DNA of 64,000 nt from Herminiimonas sp. (GTDB lineage: Bacteria; Pseudomonadota; Gammaproteobacteria; Burkholderiales; Burkholderiaceae_D): positions 1 to 64,000 of the forward strand of contig JAQGMR010000018.1 in NCBI GenBank assembly GCA_028292265.1, written 5' to 3'. Positions 1 to 8,282 of this stretch are shown here, piece after piece. Positions within the stretch are counted from its first letter, which is position 1. Every line of letters starts with the position of its first letter. Below the pieces are notes generated by a model that saw only the letters and a list, made by a program, of their open reading frames with translations, had not been told where the DNA came from and searched no databases. The translations under genes and the position numbers were made by a program.

Positions 1-159
1 CCGAAGCACCGAAGCACCGAAGCACCGAAGCACCGAAGCACCGAAGCACCGAAGCACCGAAGCACCGAAGCACCGAAGCACCGAAGCACCGAAGCACCGA
101 AGCACCGAAGCACCAAAGCACCGAAGCACCAAAGCACCAAAGCACCAAAGCACCAAAGC
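1..159. repeat. 8-bp tandem repeat array, unit CCGAAGCA
   Basis: About twenty head-to-tail copies of an 8-base unit, perfect at the left and drifting to CCAAAGCA at the right. The array runs off the left edge, so its full length is unknown. It lies downstream of the leftward cobA-like gene and no convincing reading frame crosses it. The period is not a multiple of three, so copy changes inside a gene would shift the frame. No function can be assigned. Confidence 0.95.
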
Positions 160-164
160 TCCCC

Positions 165-246
165 AGCATCAGCATCAGCATCGCGGCATCGCGGCATCAA
201 GGCATCAAGGCATCAAGGCATCAAGGCATCGAAGCATCAGGGCACC
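165..246. repeat. second degenerate tandem repeat, unit near AAGGCATC
   Basis: Immediately after the first array come three AGCATC hexamers. They are followed by 8-base units that drift from GCGGCATC through four perfect AAGGCATC copies to GAAGCATC and AGGGCACC, the last resembling the first array again. The two arrays look like stages of one slipped-strand expansion. Bases 247-299 show nothing further. Confidence 0.85.
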
Positions 247-299
247 GAAGCGCCACGCAGCCACAGAGAGCCTGAGCCGGGACATGGCAGCACTCTTTT

Positions 300-1046
300 T
301 CAATTCCCCGGCCGTGGCGCCAGAGCCTCCCCGATCATCACCAGCACGGGCCCCTCGCAATCCGACAATCCCTGTTCCAGCTCGCTCAAGCGCATTTCCC
401 GTACGCGTTCGTTGCGCAGGCTGATGTTTTCCACAATCACGACCGGGGTTGTCGGCGAATGCCCATGCGAAAGTAGCCACCGGGCCGTGGCAATTGCCTC
501 ACGGCCCCCCATGTACTGGACCAGCGTATCGCAGTTTGGCAGCGTCACGCGCTCCGGCTGATTCGGTGCTGTGCTTGAGGTAAAAAAGGCGACGCTGCGC
601 GCGATACCGCGGCGGGTTAGCGGCTTGCGTGCCGCTGCTGCGCCGGCAAGCGCTGCAGTGATACCGGGCACAATTTCATACTCGATGCCTGCCGCATCCA
701 GTGCTGTCAACTCCTCATCGGCACGACCAAAAATCATTGGGTCACCGCCCTTGAGGCGAACCACCAGACTGTATTGGCGGGCGCAGTCGACCAGCGCCTG
801 ATTAATCAGCACCTGCGCCGTAGAGCGCTGGCCGGAGCGTTTTCCGACCGGTATCTTGCGCGCCTGCGGACACAGTTCAAGCATTTCGGCCGTAACCAGA
901 GCATCGTGCAAAACGACGTCGGCACGGGCCAAGATGCGGGCACCGCGGACGGTGATCAAGTCCGCAGCGCCGGGGCCGGCGCCGATGAGGTAGACCTTTC
1001 CAGGGAGCTGGTCGCGGGGCGGGAATGGCAGGACGGAGTCCGTCAT
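300..1046 (-). CDS. cobA: uroporphyrinogen-III C-methyltransferase (SUMT)
   Basis: 248 aa, a stand-alone SUMT. It uses two S-adenosylmethionines to turn uroporphyrinogen III into precorrin-2, the first committed step to siroheme. The N-terminal loop VYLIGAGPG (about residues 18-26) and KGGDPMIFGR (about 99-108) are the signature SAM- and substrate-binding segments of the tetrapyrrole methylase family. The dehydrogenase/ferrochelatase half found in fused CysG is absent. The gene starts 22 bp after cysN and is the last gene of the leftward sulfate-assimilation operon, where it would supply siroheme for the sulfite reductase. Cytoplasmic. The assignment is firm. The symbol could equally be cysG or nirE, because the family does not separate by role. 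Confidence 0.93.
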   Translation of the reverse strand: MTDSVLPFPPRDQLPGKVYLIGAGPGAADLITVRGARILARADVVLHDALVTAEMLELCPQARKIPVGKRSGQRSTAQVLINQALVDCARQYSLVVRLKGGDPMIFGRADEELTALDAAGIEYEIVPGITAALAGAAAARKPLTRRGIARSVAFFTSSTAPNQPERVTLPNCDTLVQYMGGREAIATARWLLSHGHSPTTPVVIVENISLRNERVREMRLSELEQGLSDCEGPVLVMIGEALAPRPGN

Positions 1047-1068
1047 GCTGGCTTCTCGCCCTTTTCCA

Positions 1069-2400
1069 TCATTCGGCCCGGATCATTCCGGCGGCGACGG
1101 TTTGGTGTGTCACCTCATCGATCAGGATGAAGGAACCGGTAGAACGGATTTCCGAGTAGGAGTCCGTTGCCAGTGGCTGTTGCACATTGAGCGTGAGACG
1201 GGCAATGCCATTGAGACGGAGCGATTCCGCCGGCCGACGTTCCTGGGTATTGATGTCGAGCAGCGAGTCAATGCGGGCGACGCGCGCGGCCACCTGCCGC
1301 GTCGTGTGCTTGAGCCAATACTTGCGGCGCAGGTCGAGCGGTTCCTCCGACAGCCAGCAAACGTCGGCTGAGACGGTTTTCTGCAGCGTGGCCGGGCGAT
1401 CCGCCGACGACAACATGTCGCCGCGCGAAATGTCCAGGTGCTCTTCAAGAAGCAACGTAACGGACTGGCCTGCCACCGCCATGTCAAGCGAGCCGTCCAG
1501 CGTAACAATGTCTTTCACGGTTGCGGTCTGGCTGCCAGGTTGCACCGCCAGCTTGTCGCCGCGCCGAACCACGCCGGCTTCGATCCGCCCCATGTAACCC
1601 CGGAAGTCATTGGCCTCATGGCCATTGTGGCGCGCAACCAGCTGCACCGGGAAGCGCAGCGGCTTGTTGTGCGCCTCGTCATGGACAGGAAGCGATTCGA
1701 GCAAATCGATCATGGTGGGGCCTCGGTGCCATGGCATGTTGGCGCCTGGCGTGACCACATTATCGCCTGCCAGCGCGGACATTGGTATCGGGTGAATATC
1801 CTTGAGGCCAAGCTGGATCGCGAAGCTGCGATAGGCGCCAACGATGCGCTCGTACACGGATTGATCGTAGCCGACCAGATCCATCTTGTTGACCGCGACA
1901 ATGACGTGCTCAATCTGCAGCAGGTGCGCAATAGTGGAATGGCGCTTCGTCTGGATCAGCAGCTCGACGCTACCGTCGTCGCCAAGCTTGACCTTGGAGG
2001 CGTCGATCAGAATGACGACTGCATCGGCGGTTGATGCGCCAGTCACCATGTTGCGGGTGTACTGCTCATGCCCCGGTGTGTCGGCAATGATGAATTTGCG
2101 GCGAGGCGTGGCGAAATAACGGTAGGCCACATCAATGGTGATGCCTTGCTCGCGCTCGGCTTCCAGGCCATCGGTCAGGAGAGACAGGTCGACCGTGTCG
2201 CCGACGGTGCGCTTGTGCCGCGCGCGAGAAATGGCGTCGAGCTGATCCGCGAAGATGCCCTTGCTGTCGAAAAGCAGGCGGCCAATCAGCGTGCTTTTGC
2301 CATCATCGACCGAGCCAGCTGTTATAAAGCGCAGCAGACCGCGCTGCGCGGCGAGATTGCCGGGCGATCCGGAAAAAGGCTTTTCAGTTACCGCGTTCAT
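1069..2400 (-). CDS. cysN: sulfate adenylyltransferase subunit 1 (GTPase)
   Basis: 443 aa, the regulatory GTPase subunit of ATP sulfurylase. It couples GTP hydrolysis to adenylylsulfate (APS) formation by CysD. EF-Tu-like G motifs are visible: GSVDDGKST (P-loop, about 29-37), DTPGHEQ (about 107-113) and NKMDL (about 171-175), followed by beta-barrel domains. Length fits CysN alone. No APS-kinase domain is fused, unlike NodQ/CysNC. The start codon overlaps the cysD stop by one base (TGATG), so the two subunits are translationally coupled. With no cysC nearby and an APS-type CysH, the pathway appears to reduce APS directly. Confidence 0.97.
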   Translation of the reverse strand: MNAVTEKPFSGSPGNLAAQRGLLRFITAGSVDDGKSTLIGRLLFDSKGIFADQLDAISRARHKRTVGDTVDLSLLTDGLEAEREQGITIDVAYRYFATPRRKFIIADTPGHEQYTRNMVTGASTADAVVILIDASKVKLGDDGSVELLIQTKRHSTIAHLLQIEHVIVAVNKMDLVGYDQSVYERIVGAYRSFAIQLGLKDIHPIPMSALAGDNVVTPGANMPWHRGPTMIDLLESLPVHDEAHNKPLRFPVQLVARHNGHEANDFRGYMGRIEAGVVRRGDKLAVQPGSQTATVKDIVTLDGSLDMAVAGQSVTLLLEEHLDISRGDMLSSADRPATLQKTVSADVCWLSEEPLDLRRKYWLKHTTRQVAARVARIDSLLDINTQERRPAESLRLNGIARLTLNVQQPLATDSYSEIRSTGSFILIDEVTHQTVAAGMIRAE

Positions 2401-3350
2401 CAGAAATATCCTTCCTTCTTGCGTTTCTCCATCGAGGCTTCCGAGGTCTGGTCGTCCATCCTCGTTGCGCCGCGCTCGGTGATTTGCGTCACGGCGGTTT
2501 CGGCAATGATGGCGTCTACGGTTGCGGCATCCGAGGCGACCGGGCAGGTGCAGGAAATGTCGCCGACAGTGCGAAAGCGGACAGTGCGCGATTCGACGGC
2601 TTCGCCTTCACGGGCGGGCGTCAAGTCGGTCAACGGTACTAGCAAACCGTTGCGCGAAATGACGTCGCGCTGGTGCGCGAAATAGATGGAGGGCAGCGCC
2701 AGCCTTTCACGGCCAATGTATTGCCAAATGTCGAGTTCGGTCCAGTTGGAAATCGGGAATACCCGCATGTTCTCACCCGGGTGGACGCGGGTGTTATACA
2801 GGTCCCACAGCTCGGGCCGCTGTGCCTTCGGATTCCATTGGCCGAACTCGTCGCGGAAGGAAAAGATGCGCTCCTTGGCGCGTGCCTTTTCTTCGTCCCG
2901 TCGCGCGCCGCCAATGCAGGCGTCGAAGTTGTATTCGGCGATGGTTTCAAGCAGCGTGACAGCCTGGGCCGCGTTGCGCGAATCGGTTTGCGGGTTGCGC
3001 AAGCGCACCGTCCCGCGCTTGATGGAGTCTTCCACCGACCCGACGATCAGGCGCTCGCCCAGTTCCGCCACCTTGCGGTCACGGAAGCTGATGACTTCGG
3101 CGAAGTTGTGGCCGGTGTCGATGTGAACCAGCGGAAACGGGAAGCGGCCGGGACGGAACGCTTTCTCGGCGATCCGCAGCAGCACGACGGAGTCTTTCCC
3201 GCCGGAGAAGAGCAGGGCAGGGTTGCTGCATTCGGCGGCGACCTCGCGCATGATGTGGATGGCTTCAGATTCCAGCCAGTCGAGGTGGCGCTGGTTCAGG
3301 GCAGCGTCTTCGAAAGCGGTTTCCATCAATTGCGGATGCGGATTGTTCAT
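2400..3350 (-). CDS. cysD: sulfate adenylyltransferase subunit 2
   Basis: 316 aa, the catalytic subunit of ATP sulfurylase. It belongs to the PAPS-reductase-like PP-loop ATPase family, with the PP-loop SGGKDS at about residues 49-54. The start at 3350 is chosen because the protein then begins with the usual MNNP... leader before HLDWLESEAI, and because its ATG overlaps the cysH stop as ATGA. A 51-residue in-frame upstream extension lies inside cysH and is not expected to be translated. It works with CysN on sulfate plus ATP to make APS. Confidence 0.96.
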   Translation of the reverse strand: MNNPHPQLMETAFEDAALNQRHLDWLESEAIHIMREVAAECSNPALLFSGGKDSVVLLRIAEKAFRPGRFPFPLVHIDTGHNFAEVISFRDRKVAELGERLIVGSVEDSIKRGTVRLRNPQTDSRNAAQAVTLLETIAEYNFDACIGGARRDEEKARAKERIFSFRDEFGQWNPKAQRPELWDLYNTRVHPGENMRVFPISNWTELDIWQYIGRERLALPSIYFAHQRDVISRNGLLVPLTDLTPAREGEAVESRTVRFRTVGDISCTCPVASDAATVDAIIAETAVTQITERGATRMDDQTSEASMEKRKKEGYF

Positions 3351-4093
3351 GATGTGACTTCTACAGAATTGTTTTGTGCGACGACCTTGATGCGAACCAG
3401 TTTGCCGTCCACGACATGCAGGCCGCACTCCTTTGATTCCGGGTTTTCCCACCACCACCGACCGGCGCGGACATCTTCGCCAGGCTGGATGGCGCGCGTA
3501 CACGGCTCGCAGCCGATGGAGGGATAGCCTTTGTCATGCAGCGGGTTGTACGGCACATCGTTCGCCCGAATGTATTGCCAGACGTCGTCCTCGGACCAGT
3601 CCGCCAACGGGTTGAATTTTTCCAGGCCGTGAGCGACATCGTGTTCTTGCACTGGCAACTCGGCACGCGTCGTCGATTGCGCGCGGCGCTGGCCGGTAAG
3701 CCAGGCGCGGTTGCCCGCGAGCGCGCGCTGCAGTGGCTCTACTTTGCGGATACGGCAGCATTCCTTGCGCAGGTGCACGCTGTCGTAAAAAGCGTTCAGA
3801 CCGTTTTGCTTGACCCACCCGTCAACCGCCTCCGAATCTGGCCGGTATGGCGTGACCTGGTATCCATACTTCTCCTTGATGCGGTCCAGCATGCCAAGCG
3901 TTTCGGCATGCAGGCGGCCTGTCTCCAGGGTGAAAATGCCGATCGGCAGTTTCGCGCGCAGGATGAGATGGGTCAGCACCATGTCCTCGGCAGCCAGGCT
4001 GGAAGCAAACACGGCCGGTGTGTACTCGGCCGCGATGCGATCGAGCGTTGCGCCGGTCGCAGCGACCAGCGTGGCGTAATCCGAGGTCTTCAT
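3347..4093 (-). CDS. cysH: assimilatory adenylylsulfate (APS) reductase
   Basis: 248 aa. It reduces APS to sulfite plus AMP. The substrate domain is followed by the cysteine pattern of iron-sulfur APS reductases: a CC pair at about 112-113 (KECCRIRK), CEPC at about 195-198, and the redox-active ECGLH near 222-226. The [4Fe-4S] cysteines distinguish it from the cluster-free PAPS reductase of enterobacteria and fit the missing cysC. The start (MKTSDYA) is placed at 4093, where it overlaps the DUF934 stop by four bases (ATGA). A further 33 in-frame residues upstream fall inside the previous gene. Confidence 0.95.
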   Translation of the reverse strand: MKTSDYATLVAATGATLDRIAAEYTPAVFASSLAAEDMVLTHLILRAKLPIGIFTLETGRLHAETLGMLDRIKEKYGYQVTPYRPDSEAVDGWVKQNGLNAFYDSVHLRKECCRIRKVEPLQRALAGNRAWLTGQRRAQSTTRAELPVQEHDVAHGLEKFNPLADWSEDDVWQYIRANDVPYNPLHDKGYPSIGCEPCTRAIQPGEDVRAGRWWWENPESKECGLHVVDGKLVRIKVVAQNNSVEVTS

Positions 4094-4668
4094 TGCGTTG
4101 CCTGCTCCTGGTTCTGGGTCCGAGTCTGATCCTGCTGCTGGCCCTTGCCGGCCCGCTGCACGCGCCGGAACAGCGGCGTCTTGCGGTCCCATGCGGTTTG
4201 ATACGCTTCCGAAAAATCGGTCAGGCCCTTGAGCGCATCGTGGATATTGCGGTCGGGCCGGGTGGCAAAGGAGTCAAAGCCGACACGCTGCATGTAGAAC
4301 AACTGGTCGCGTAGCACATCACCAATGGCGCGCAATTCGCCGGTGTAGCCGTGGCGCAGGCGAAGGTTGTAGGCGATGGAATAGCCCCGCCCATCTGCAA
4401 ATTTCGGGAAGTCGACCGCGACCAGGCCGAACAGCCCTACATCCTCCTTCAACGCCTCCGGACGTTCGTCACTGGCGAACCAGACTGCAATGTCGCCGTG
4501 CTCACGCAAGCGCGCCAGCAGCGTTTCGCGCTGTGCAAACCATACGGTAAGCGGGACGATCGTCCTGCCATCTGGAACCTCGACGGTGTCGGGAGATTGC
4601 TCCTCTTCCAGCTTCAGCACGTTCCAGTCATCCTGCACTACGGTGCGGTCCTTGATGATTTCACGCAT
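4090..4668 (-). CDS. DUF934 family protein of the sulfate-assimilation operon
   Basis: 192 aa, a member of the DUF934 family that in proteobacteria sits between cysI and cysH. A biochemical role is not established from sequence. Position suggests an accessory or electron-transfer helper for sulfite reduction in operons lacking cysJ, which is inference. The body carries the conserved LRLRHGYTGELRAIGDVLRD stretch and ends in a Gln-rich tail. The start at 4668 (MREII) is preferred over an ATG six bases upstream because a GGAGAGG Shine-Dalgarno then lies six bases away. It overlaps cysI by 8 nt and cysH by 4 nt. Confidence 0.9.
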   Translation of the reverse strand: MREIIKDRTVVQDDWNVLKLEEEQSPDTVEVPDGRTIVPLTVWFAQRETLLARLREHGDIAVWFASDERPEALKEDVGLFGLVAVDFPKFADGRGYSIAYNLRLRHGYTGELRAIGDVLRDQLFYMQRVGFDSFATRPDRNIHDALKGLTDFSEAYQTAWDRKTPLFRRVQRAGKGQQQDQTRTQNQEQATQ

Positions 4669-6355
4669 ATGCATCCTCTCCGGCTGGCAGTCTGGTTTTG
4701 ATCGGGGTCGCGTAGACACGCTCCTTGAACGGCGCAATGCCGATGCGACGTGCGGTTTCAATGAAGCGCTCATCTTCATGGCGGCACTCCACATACACCT
4801 TCAGTACGCGCTCAATGACTTCGGGCATCTGGTGCGCCGAGAACGAGGGGCCGATGATCTTGCCGATCGAACTCTCATTGCCCTGCGCGCCGCCGATCGA
4901 CACCTGGTACCACTCGGCGCCATCCTTGTCGACGCCGAGCACGCCAATGTTGCCGATGTGATGGTGGCCGCAAGCGTTGATGCAACCGGAGATGTTCAAA
5001 TCGATTTCGCCGATGTCGTGCTGGAAGTCCAGGTTGTCGAAGCGCTCCGCGATGGCTTCTGCAATCGGGATCGATTTCGCGTTAGCCAGTGCGCAGAAGT
5101 CGCCGCCCGGGCAGCAGACGATGTCGGTCAAGAGGCCGATGTTGGGCGTCGCCAGGCCATGCGCCTTGGCTTCCTGCCACACTTCAAGGAGGTCGGATTG
5201 CCGGACGTCGGCCAGCACCAGGTTTTGCTCATGCGTGGCCCGCAGTTCACCAGAACTGTAGCGGTCGGCCAGGTCGGCAATAAAGTCCATCTGTGCAGCG
5301 GTGACATCGCCGGGGGGCACGCCGGTTTTCTTCAGCGACAGCACGACAATCGCGTAGCCCGGAACCTTGTGGGGGCGGACATTGCGCTTGAGCCAGTTCG
5401 CAAATGGCTTGCTGTCGGTTTTCCACTGTTCAACGCGCGGTTCATCGCCCGCCAGCTTCGCATACGCCGGCGGCGCGAAGAACGAAGTGACCCGCTGCAG
5501 TTCCGCGTCGGTCAGCGTGCTTTCGCTATCCTTCAGGTCGAGCCATTCGGCCTCGACCTGGCGCGCAAATTCTTCGGCGCCAAGTGCCTTTACCAAAATC
5601 TTGACGCGTGCCTTGTAGATGTTGTCGCGCCGGCCGTACTGGTTGTAGACGCGCATGATTGCTTCGGTATAGGTGAGCATGTGCCGCCACGGCAGGAAAT
5701 CGCGAATCACGCTGCCGAGAATCGGGGTACGGCCGAGACCGCCGCCAACCAGTACGCGAAAACCAAGTTCCCCCTCCGCATTGCGGATCACGTTCATGCC
5801 GATGTCGTGCATCGCTGTCGCCACGCGGTCTTCGGTAGCCGCGTTGAAGGCAATCTTGAACTTGCGCGGCAGGTAGGCGAACTCGGGATGGAAGGTGCTC
5901 CATTCACGCATGATCTCCGCGAAAGGTCGCGGATCAATCAGTTCGTCTGGCGCCACGCCGCAAAATTCGTCCGAGGTTATATTGCGGATGCAATTGCCCG
6001 AAGTCTGAATGGCATGCATCTCGACCGAAGCCAATTTTTCCAGGATGTCCGGAGTTTGTTCCAGCTGAATCCAGTTGAACTGGATGTTCTGGCGCGTGGT
6101 GAAATGGCCATAGCCGCGATCATGTTCGCGGGCGATACGGGCCAGCATGCGCAGCTGGTGAGCGGAAAGCAGGCCATAAGGAACTGCTATCCGGTGCATA
6201 TAGGCGTGCCGCTGCAAATACAGTCCATTTTGCAGGCGCAGCGGACGAAACTCGTCTTCAGTCAATTCATCGCTCAAGCGGCGGCGGACTTGGTCGCGGA
6301 ATTGCGCAACGCGCTCCTTGACGATCTGCTGGTCATACTGATCATATCTATACAT
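4661..6355 (-). CDS. cysI: sulfite reductase, siroheme/[4Fe-4S] hemoprotein subunit
   Basis: 564 aa, in the nitrite/sulfite reductase ferredoxin-like family. It reduces sulfite to sulfide with six electrons. The two ferredoxin-like half domains and the catalytic halves are visible: TSGNCIRNITSDE near 118-130, then the cluster/siroheme cysteines C415-x5-C421 (CCPGGDFC) and C458-x3-C462 (SGCINACGHHH). No CysJ flavoprotein gene is present, so the electron donor must be a ferredoxin or another partner. It lies 25 bp downstream of the permease gene and overlaps DUF934 by 8 nt. Confidence 0.95.
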   Translation of the reverse strand: MYRYDQYDQQIVKERVAQFRDQVRRRLSDELTEDEFRPLRLQNGLYLQRHAYMHRIAVPYGLLSAHQLRMLARIAREHDRGYGHFTTRQNIQFNWIQLEQTPDILEKLASVEMHAIQTSGNCIRNITSDEFCGVAPDELIDPRPFAEIMREWSTFHPEFAYLPRKFKIAFNAATEDRVATAMHDIGMNVIRNAEGELGFRVLVGGGLGRTPILGSVIRDFLPWRHMLTYTEAIMRVYNQYGRRDNIYKARVKILVKALGAEEFARQVEAEWLDLKDSESTLTDAELQRVTSFFAPPAYAKLAGDEPRVEQWKTDSKPFANWLKRNVRPHKVPGYAIVVLSLKKTGVPPGDVTAAQMDFIADLADRYSSGELRATHEQNLVLADVRQSDLLEVWQEAKAHGLATPNIGLLTDIVCCPGGDFCALANAKSIPIAEAIAERFDNLDFQHDIGEIDLNISGCINACGHHHIGNIGVLGVDKDGAEWYQVSIGGAQGNESSIGKIIGPSFSAHQMPEVIERVLKVYVECRHEDERFIETARRIGIAPFKERVYATPIKTRLPAGEDAYA

Positions 6356-6380
6356 GGTGTTGCCCTTGGTTGAAGCGCAA

Positions 6381-7154
6381 TTAGAAGATGAGTTTGGCGG
6401 CGACTGCGGTCAGCGTGACTGCCAGAAGGCCGCGCGCGATTTTTTCAGGCACGGCCTTGGCGGCGAGCGATCCGACGGTGATGCCGGGTACCGACCCAAC
6501 CAGCAGGGTCAGCAAAAGCATCCAGTCAATCGATCCAAGCCACCAGTGGCCAAAAGCCGCGATGGCTGTCAGTGGCACCGCATAGGCGATGTCGGTGCCG
6601 GCGATTTCCGCGGCTGACAGGCGCGGATACAGCAGCACCAGCACGGTCGCGCCAACGGCGCCCGCGCCAATTGAGGAAACGGTAACCAACACACCGAGTA
6701 TTGCGCCGGCGGTCACCGTGGCAGCGGCCAGGCGAGCGCCGCTCAACTGGCGGCTCGGCTTGGCCTGGACCCATTCCCGCATCCGGCGTCGGTACACCAG
6801 CGAAATCACGGTAAGCAGGACGGAAAAAGCGATGGAATAGCGAATGAACTGGGCAATTTCCTTGTCCAGTGCACCAAAATACTTGAGCATTACCGCGGCC
6901 AGAATGGCAGCCGGTATGGCGCCCCAGCACAAAAGACGCACGACACGCCATTGGACCGTGCCGCCGACCCGGTGCGCCGCAGTGCCGGCAACCTTGGTCA
7001 CAGAAGCGAAGGCAAGGTCGGTTCCGACGGCCACCGCCGGGTTGATGCCGAAGAGCAGAGTCAGCAGCGGCGTCATGAGCGATCCGCCGCCGACGCCAGT
7101 CAGCCCGACCAGAAGGCCGACTGCAAAACCGGACGCGACGTAGGTAATGTTCAT
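6381..7154 (-). CDS. TauE/SafE family anion permease
   Basis: 257 aa, a polytopic inner-membrane protein. The N-terminal GVGGGSLMTPLL motif and two homologous blocks of transmembrane helices are characteristic of TauE/SafE (DUF81) permeases, which carry sulfite, sulfoacetate or related anions. As first gene of the cys operon, just downstream of the divergent CysB-controlled region, it is likely to move sulfate or sulfite. Substrate and direction are inference. C-terminal glycine-rich motifs such as SVPGITVGSLAAK are also typical. Gene start MNITYVASG is the only ATG close to the intergenic region. Confidence 0.9.
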   Translation of the reverse strand: MNITYVASGFAVGLLVGLTGVGGGSLMTPLLTLLFGINPAVAVGTDLAFASVTKVAGTAAHRVGGTVQWRVVRLLCWGAIPAAILAAVMLKYFGALDKEIAQFIRYSIAFSVLLTVISLVYRRRMREWVQAKPSRQLSGARLAAATVTAGAILGVLVTVSSIGAGAVGATVLVLLYPRLSAAEIAGTDIAYAVPLTAIAAFGHWWLGSIDWMLLLTLLVGSVPGITVGSLAAKAVPEKIARGLLAVTLTAVAAKLIF

Positions 7155-7340
7155 AACGCTCCATTCAAAGGATCGTGAATCGTAATAAACTTCCCCCTTA
7201 TTCCAAACTACTGAGTGTTCATTTGCTTATATGCTTATGAGGTATATAGAAGAAGGGGGGACGCAAGAAGCCCGCGACACCACCCCAAACAGCGTCACAA
7301 CGCGGCGGTGCCGGCGCCGGCGCCCGCACCGGGATAAGCA
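7155..7340. promoter_or_regulatory. divergent cys operon / cysB control region
   Basis: An AT-rich island between two divergent genes. A tandem direct repeat TGCTTATA TGCTTATG lies at 7224-7239, flanked on the left by TTTGGAATAAGGGGG read on the minus strand. LysR proteins of the CysB class bind degenerate AT-rich sites around -35. This is the obvious place for sulfur-responsive control of the leftward operon and autoregulation of the regulator. The exact -35/-10 elements are not clear enough to assign. Confidence 0.6.
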
Positions 7341-8282
7341 ATGAACCTGCATCAACTGCGCTTTGTGCGGGAGGCTGTCCGCCAGAACTTCAACCTTACA
7401 GAGGCAGCCAAGGCGCTGTTTACCTCGCAACCCGGTGTGTCAAAGGCCATCATCGAGCTCGAGGAAGAGCTTGGCGTTGACATCTTCACCAGGCATGGCA
7501 AGCGCATACGCGGACTGACTGAACCGGGGCGGGCAGTCTTGACCGCGGTAGAAACGATCATGCAGGAGGTAGAAAGCCTCAAGCAGATTGGCAAGGAGTT
7601 CGCAGGACAGGATAGCGGCAGTTTTACCATTGCCACCACGCACACTCAAGCGCGTTATTCACTGCCGAAGGTGGTACAGGCCTTTGTGCAGAAGTACCCG
7701 AAAGTGCGCCTCTCGCTACTGCAGGGCAATCCGCGCCAGGTGGCGGAGATGGTGCTCAGGGATCAGGCCGACCTGGCGATTGCGACGGAATCCATTGCCG
7801 ACATCGACGGCCTAATTTCCTTGCCTTGCTACCAGTGGGAGCATGTTGTCGTCGTGCCACCGGACCATCCCTTGCTCAAGTCCAAACCGGTAAGTCTTGA
7901 GGAAATCGCGAAGTACCCGCTGATTACCTACGATGCGGCTTTCGCCGGCCGTAACAAGATAGACCATGCTTTCCAGCTTCGTTCCCTGAAGCCCGATGTT
8001 CTGCTGGAAGCGATTGATGCGGACGTTATCAAGACCTATGTGGAACTGGGTCTTGGCGTTGGCATCATTGCCGGCATGGCTTTCGATGCGCAGCGTGATA
8101 TCAACCTCAGGACCATTCCTGTCGGCCACCTGTTTGGAAGCAATATCTCCCGCGTGGCCCTGAAAAAAGGCGCCTATCTGCGCGGCTATGTGTACACCTT
8201 CATCGAGTTGCTGGCGCCGACGCTGAATCGCAAACTGCTCGAACGCGCCCTGACCGGCGAAAAAGACCTGTACGAACTGTGA
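7341..8282 (+). CDS. cysB: CysB-family LysR transcriptional regulator
   Basis: 313 aa. An N-terminal winged HTH (MNLHQLRFVREAVRQNFNLT, helices to about residue 60, with LFTSQPGVSKAI as recognition helix) is followed by a periplasmic-binding-like effector domain. That domain contains TTHTQARYSLP and GNPRQVAEMV, both characteristic of CysB/Cbl. It activates sulfate-assimilation genes, sensing N-acetylserine in enterobacteria and probably a related ligand here. It diverges from the cys operon across 186 bp and its stop overlaps the following gene by four bases. Confidence 0.94.
   Translation: MNLHQLRFVREAVRQNFNLTEAAKALFTSQPGVSKAIIELEEELGVDIFTRHGKRIRGLTEPGRAVLTAVETIMQEVESLKQIGKEFAGQDSGSFTIATTHTQARYSLPKVVQAFVQKYPKVRLSLLQGNPRQVAEMVLRDQADLAIATESIADIDGLISLPCYQWEHVVVVPPDHPLLKSKPVSLEEIAKYPLITYDAAFAGRNKIDHAFQLRSLKPDVLLEAIDADVIKTYVELGLGVGIIAGMAFDAQRDINLRTIPVGHLFGSNISRVALKKGAYLRGYVYTFIELLAPTLNRKLLERALTGEKDLYEL

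Noticed and set aside
1-246. Possible CRISPR array
   Set aside because: The units are 8 bases head to tail without unique spacers, and no cas genes are nearby.
3351-3503. N-terminal extension of CysD
   Set aside because: Lies wholly within cysH. The ATGA overlap and family N-terminus place the start at 3350.
4490-6373. 627-codon plus-strand frame opposite cysI
   Set aside because: Antisense shadow of a clear siroheme sulfite reductase, with no ribosome site or domain.
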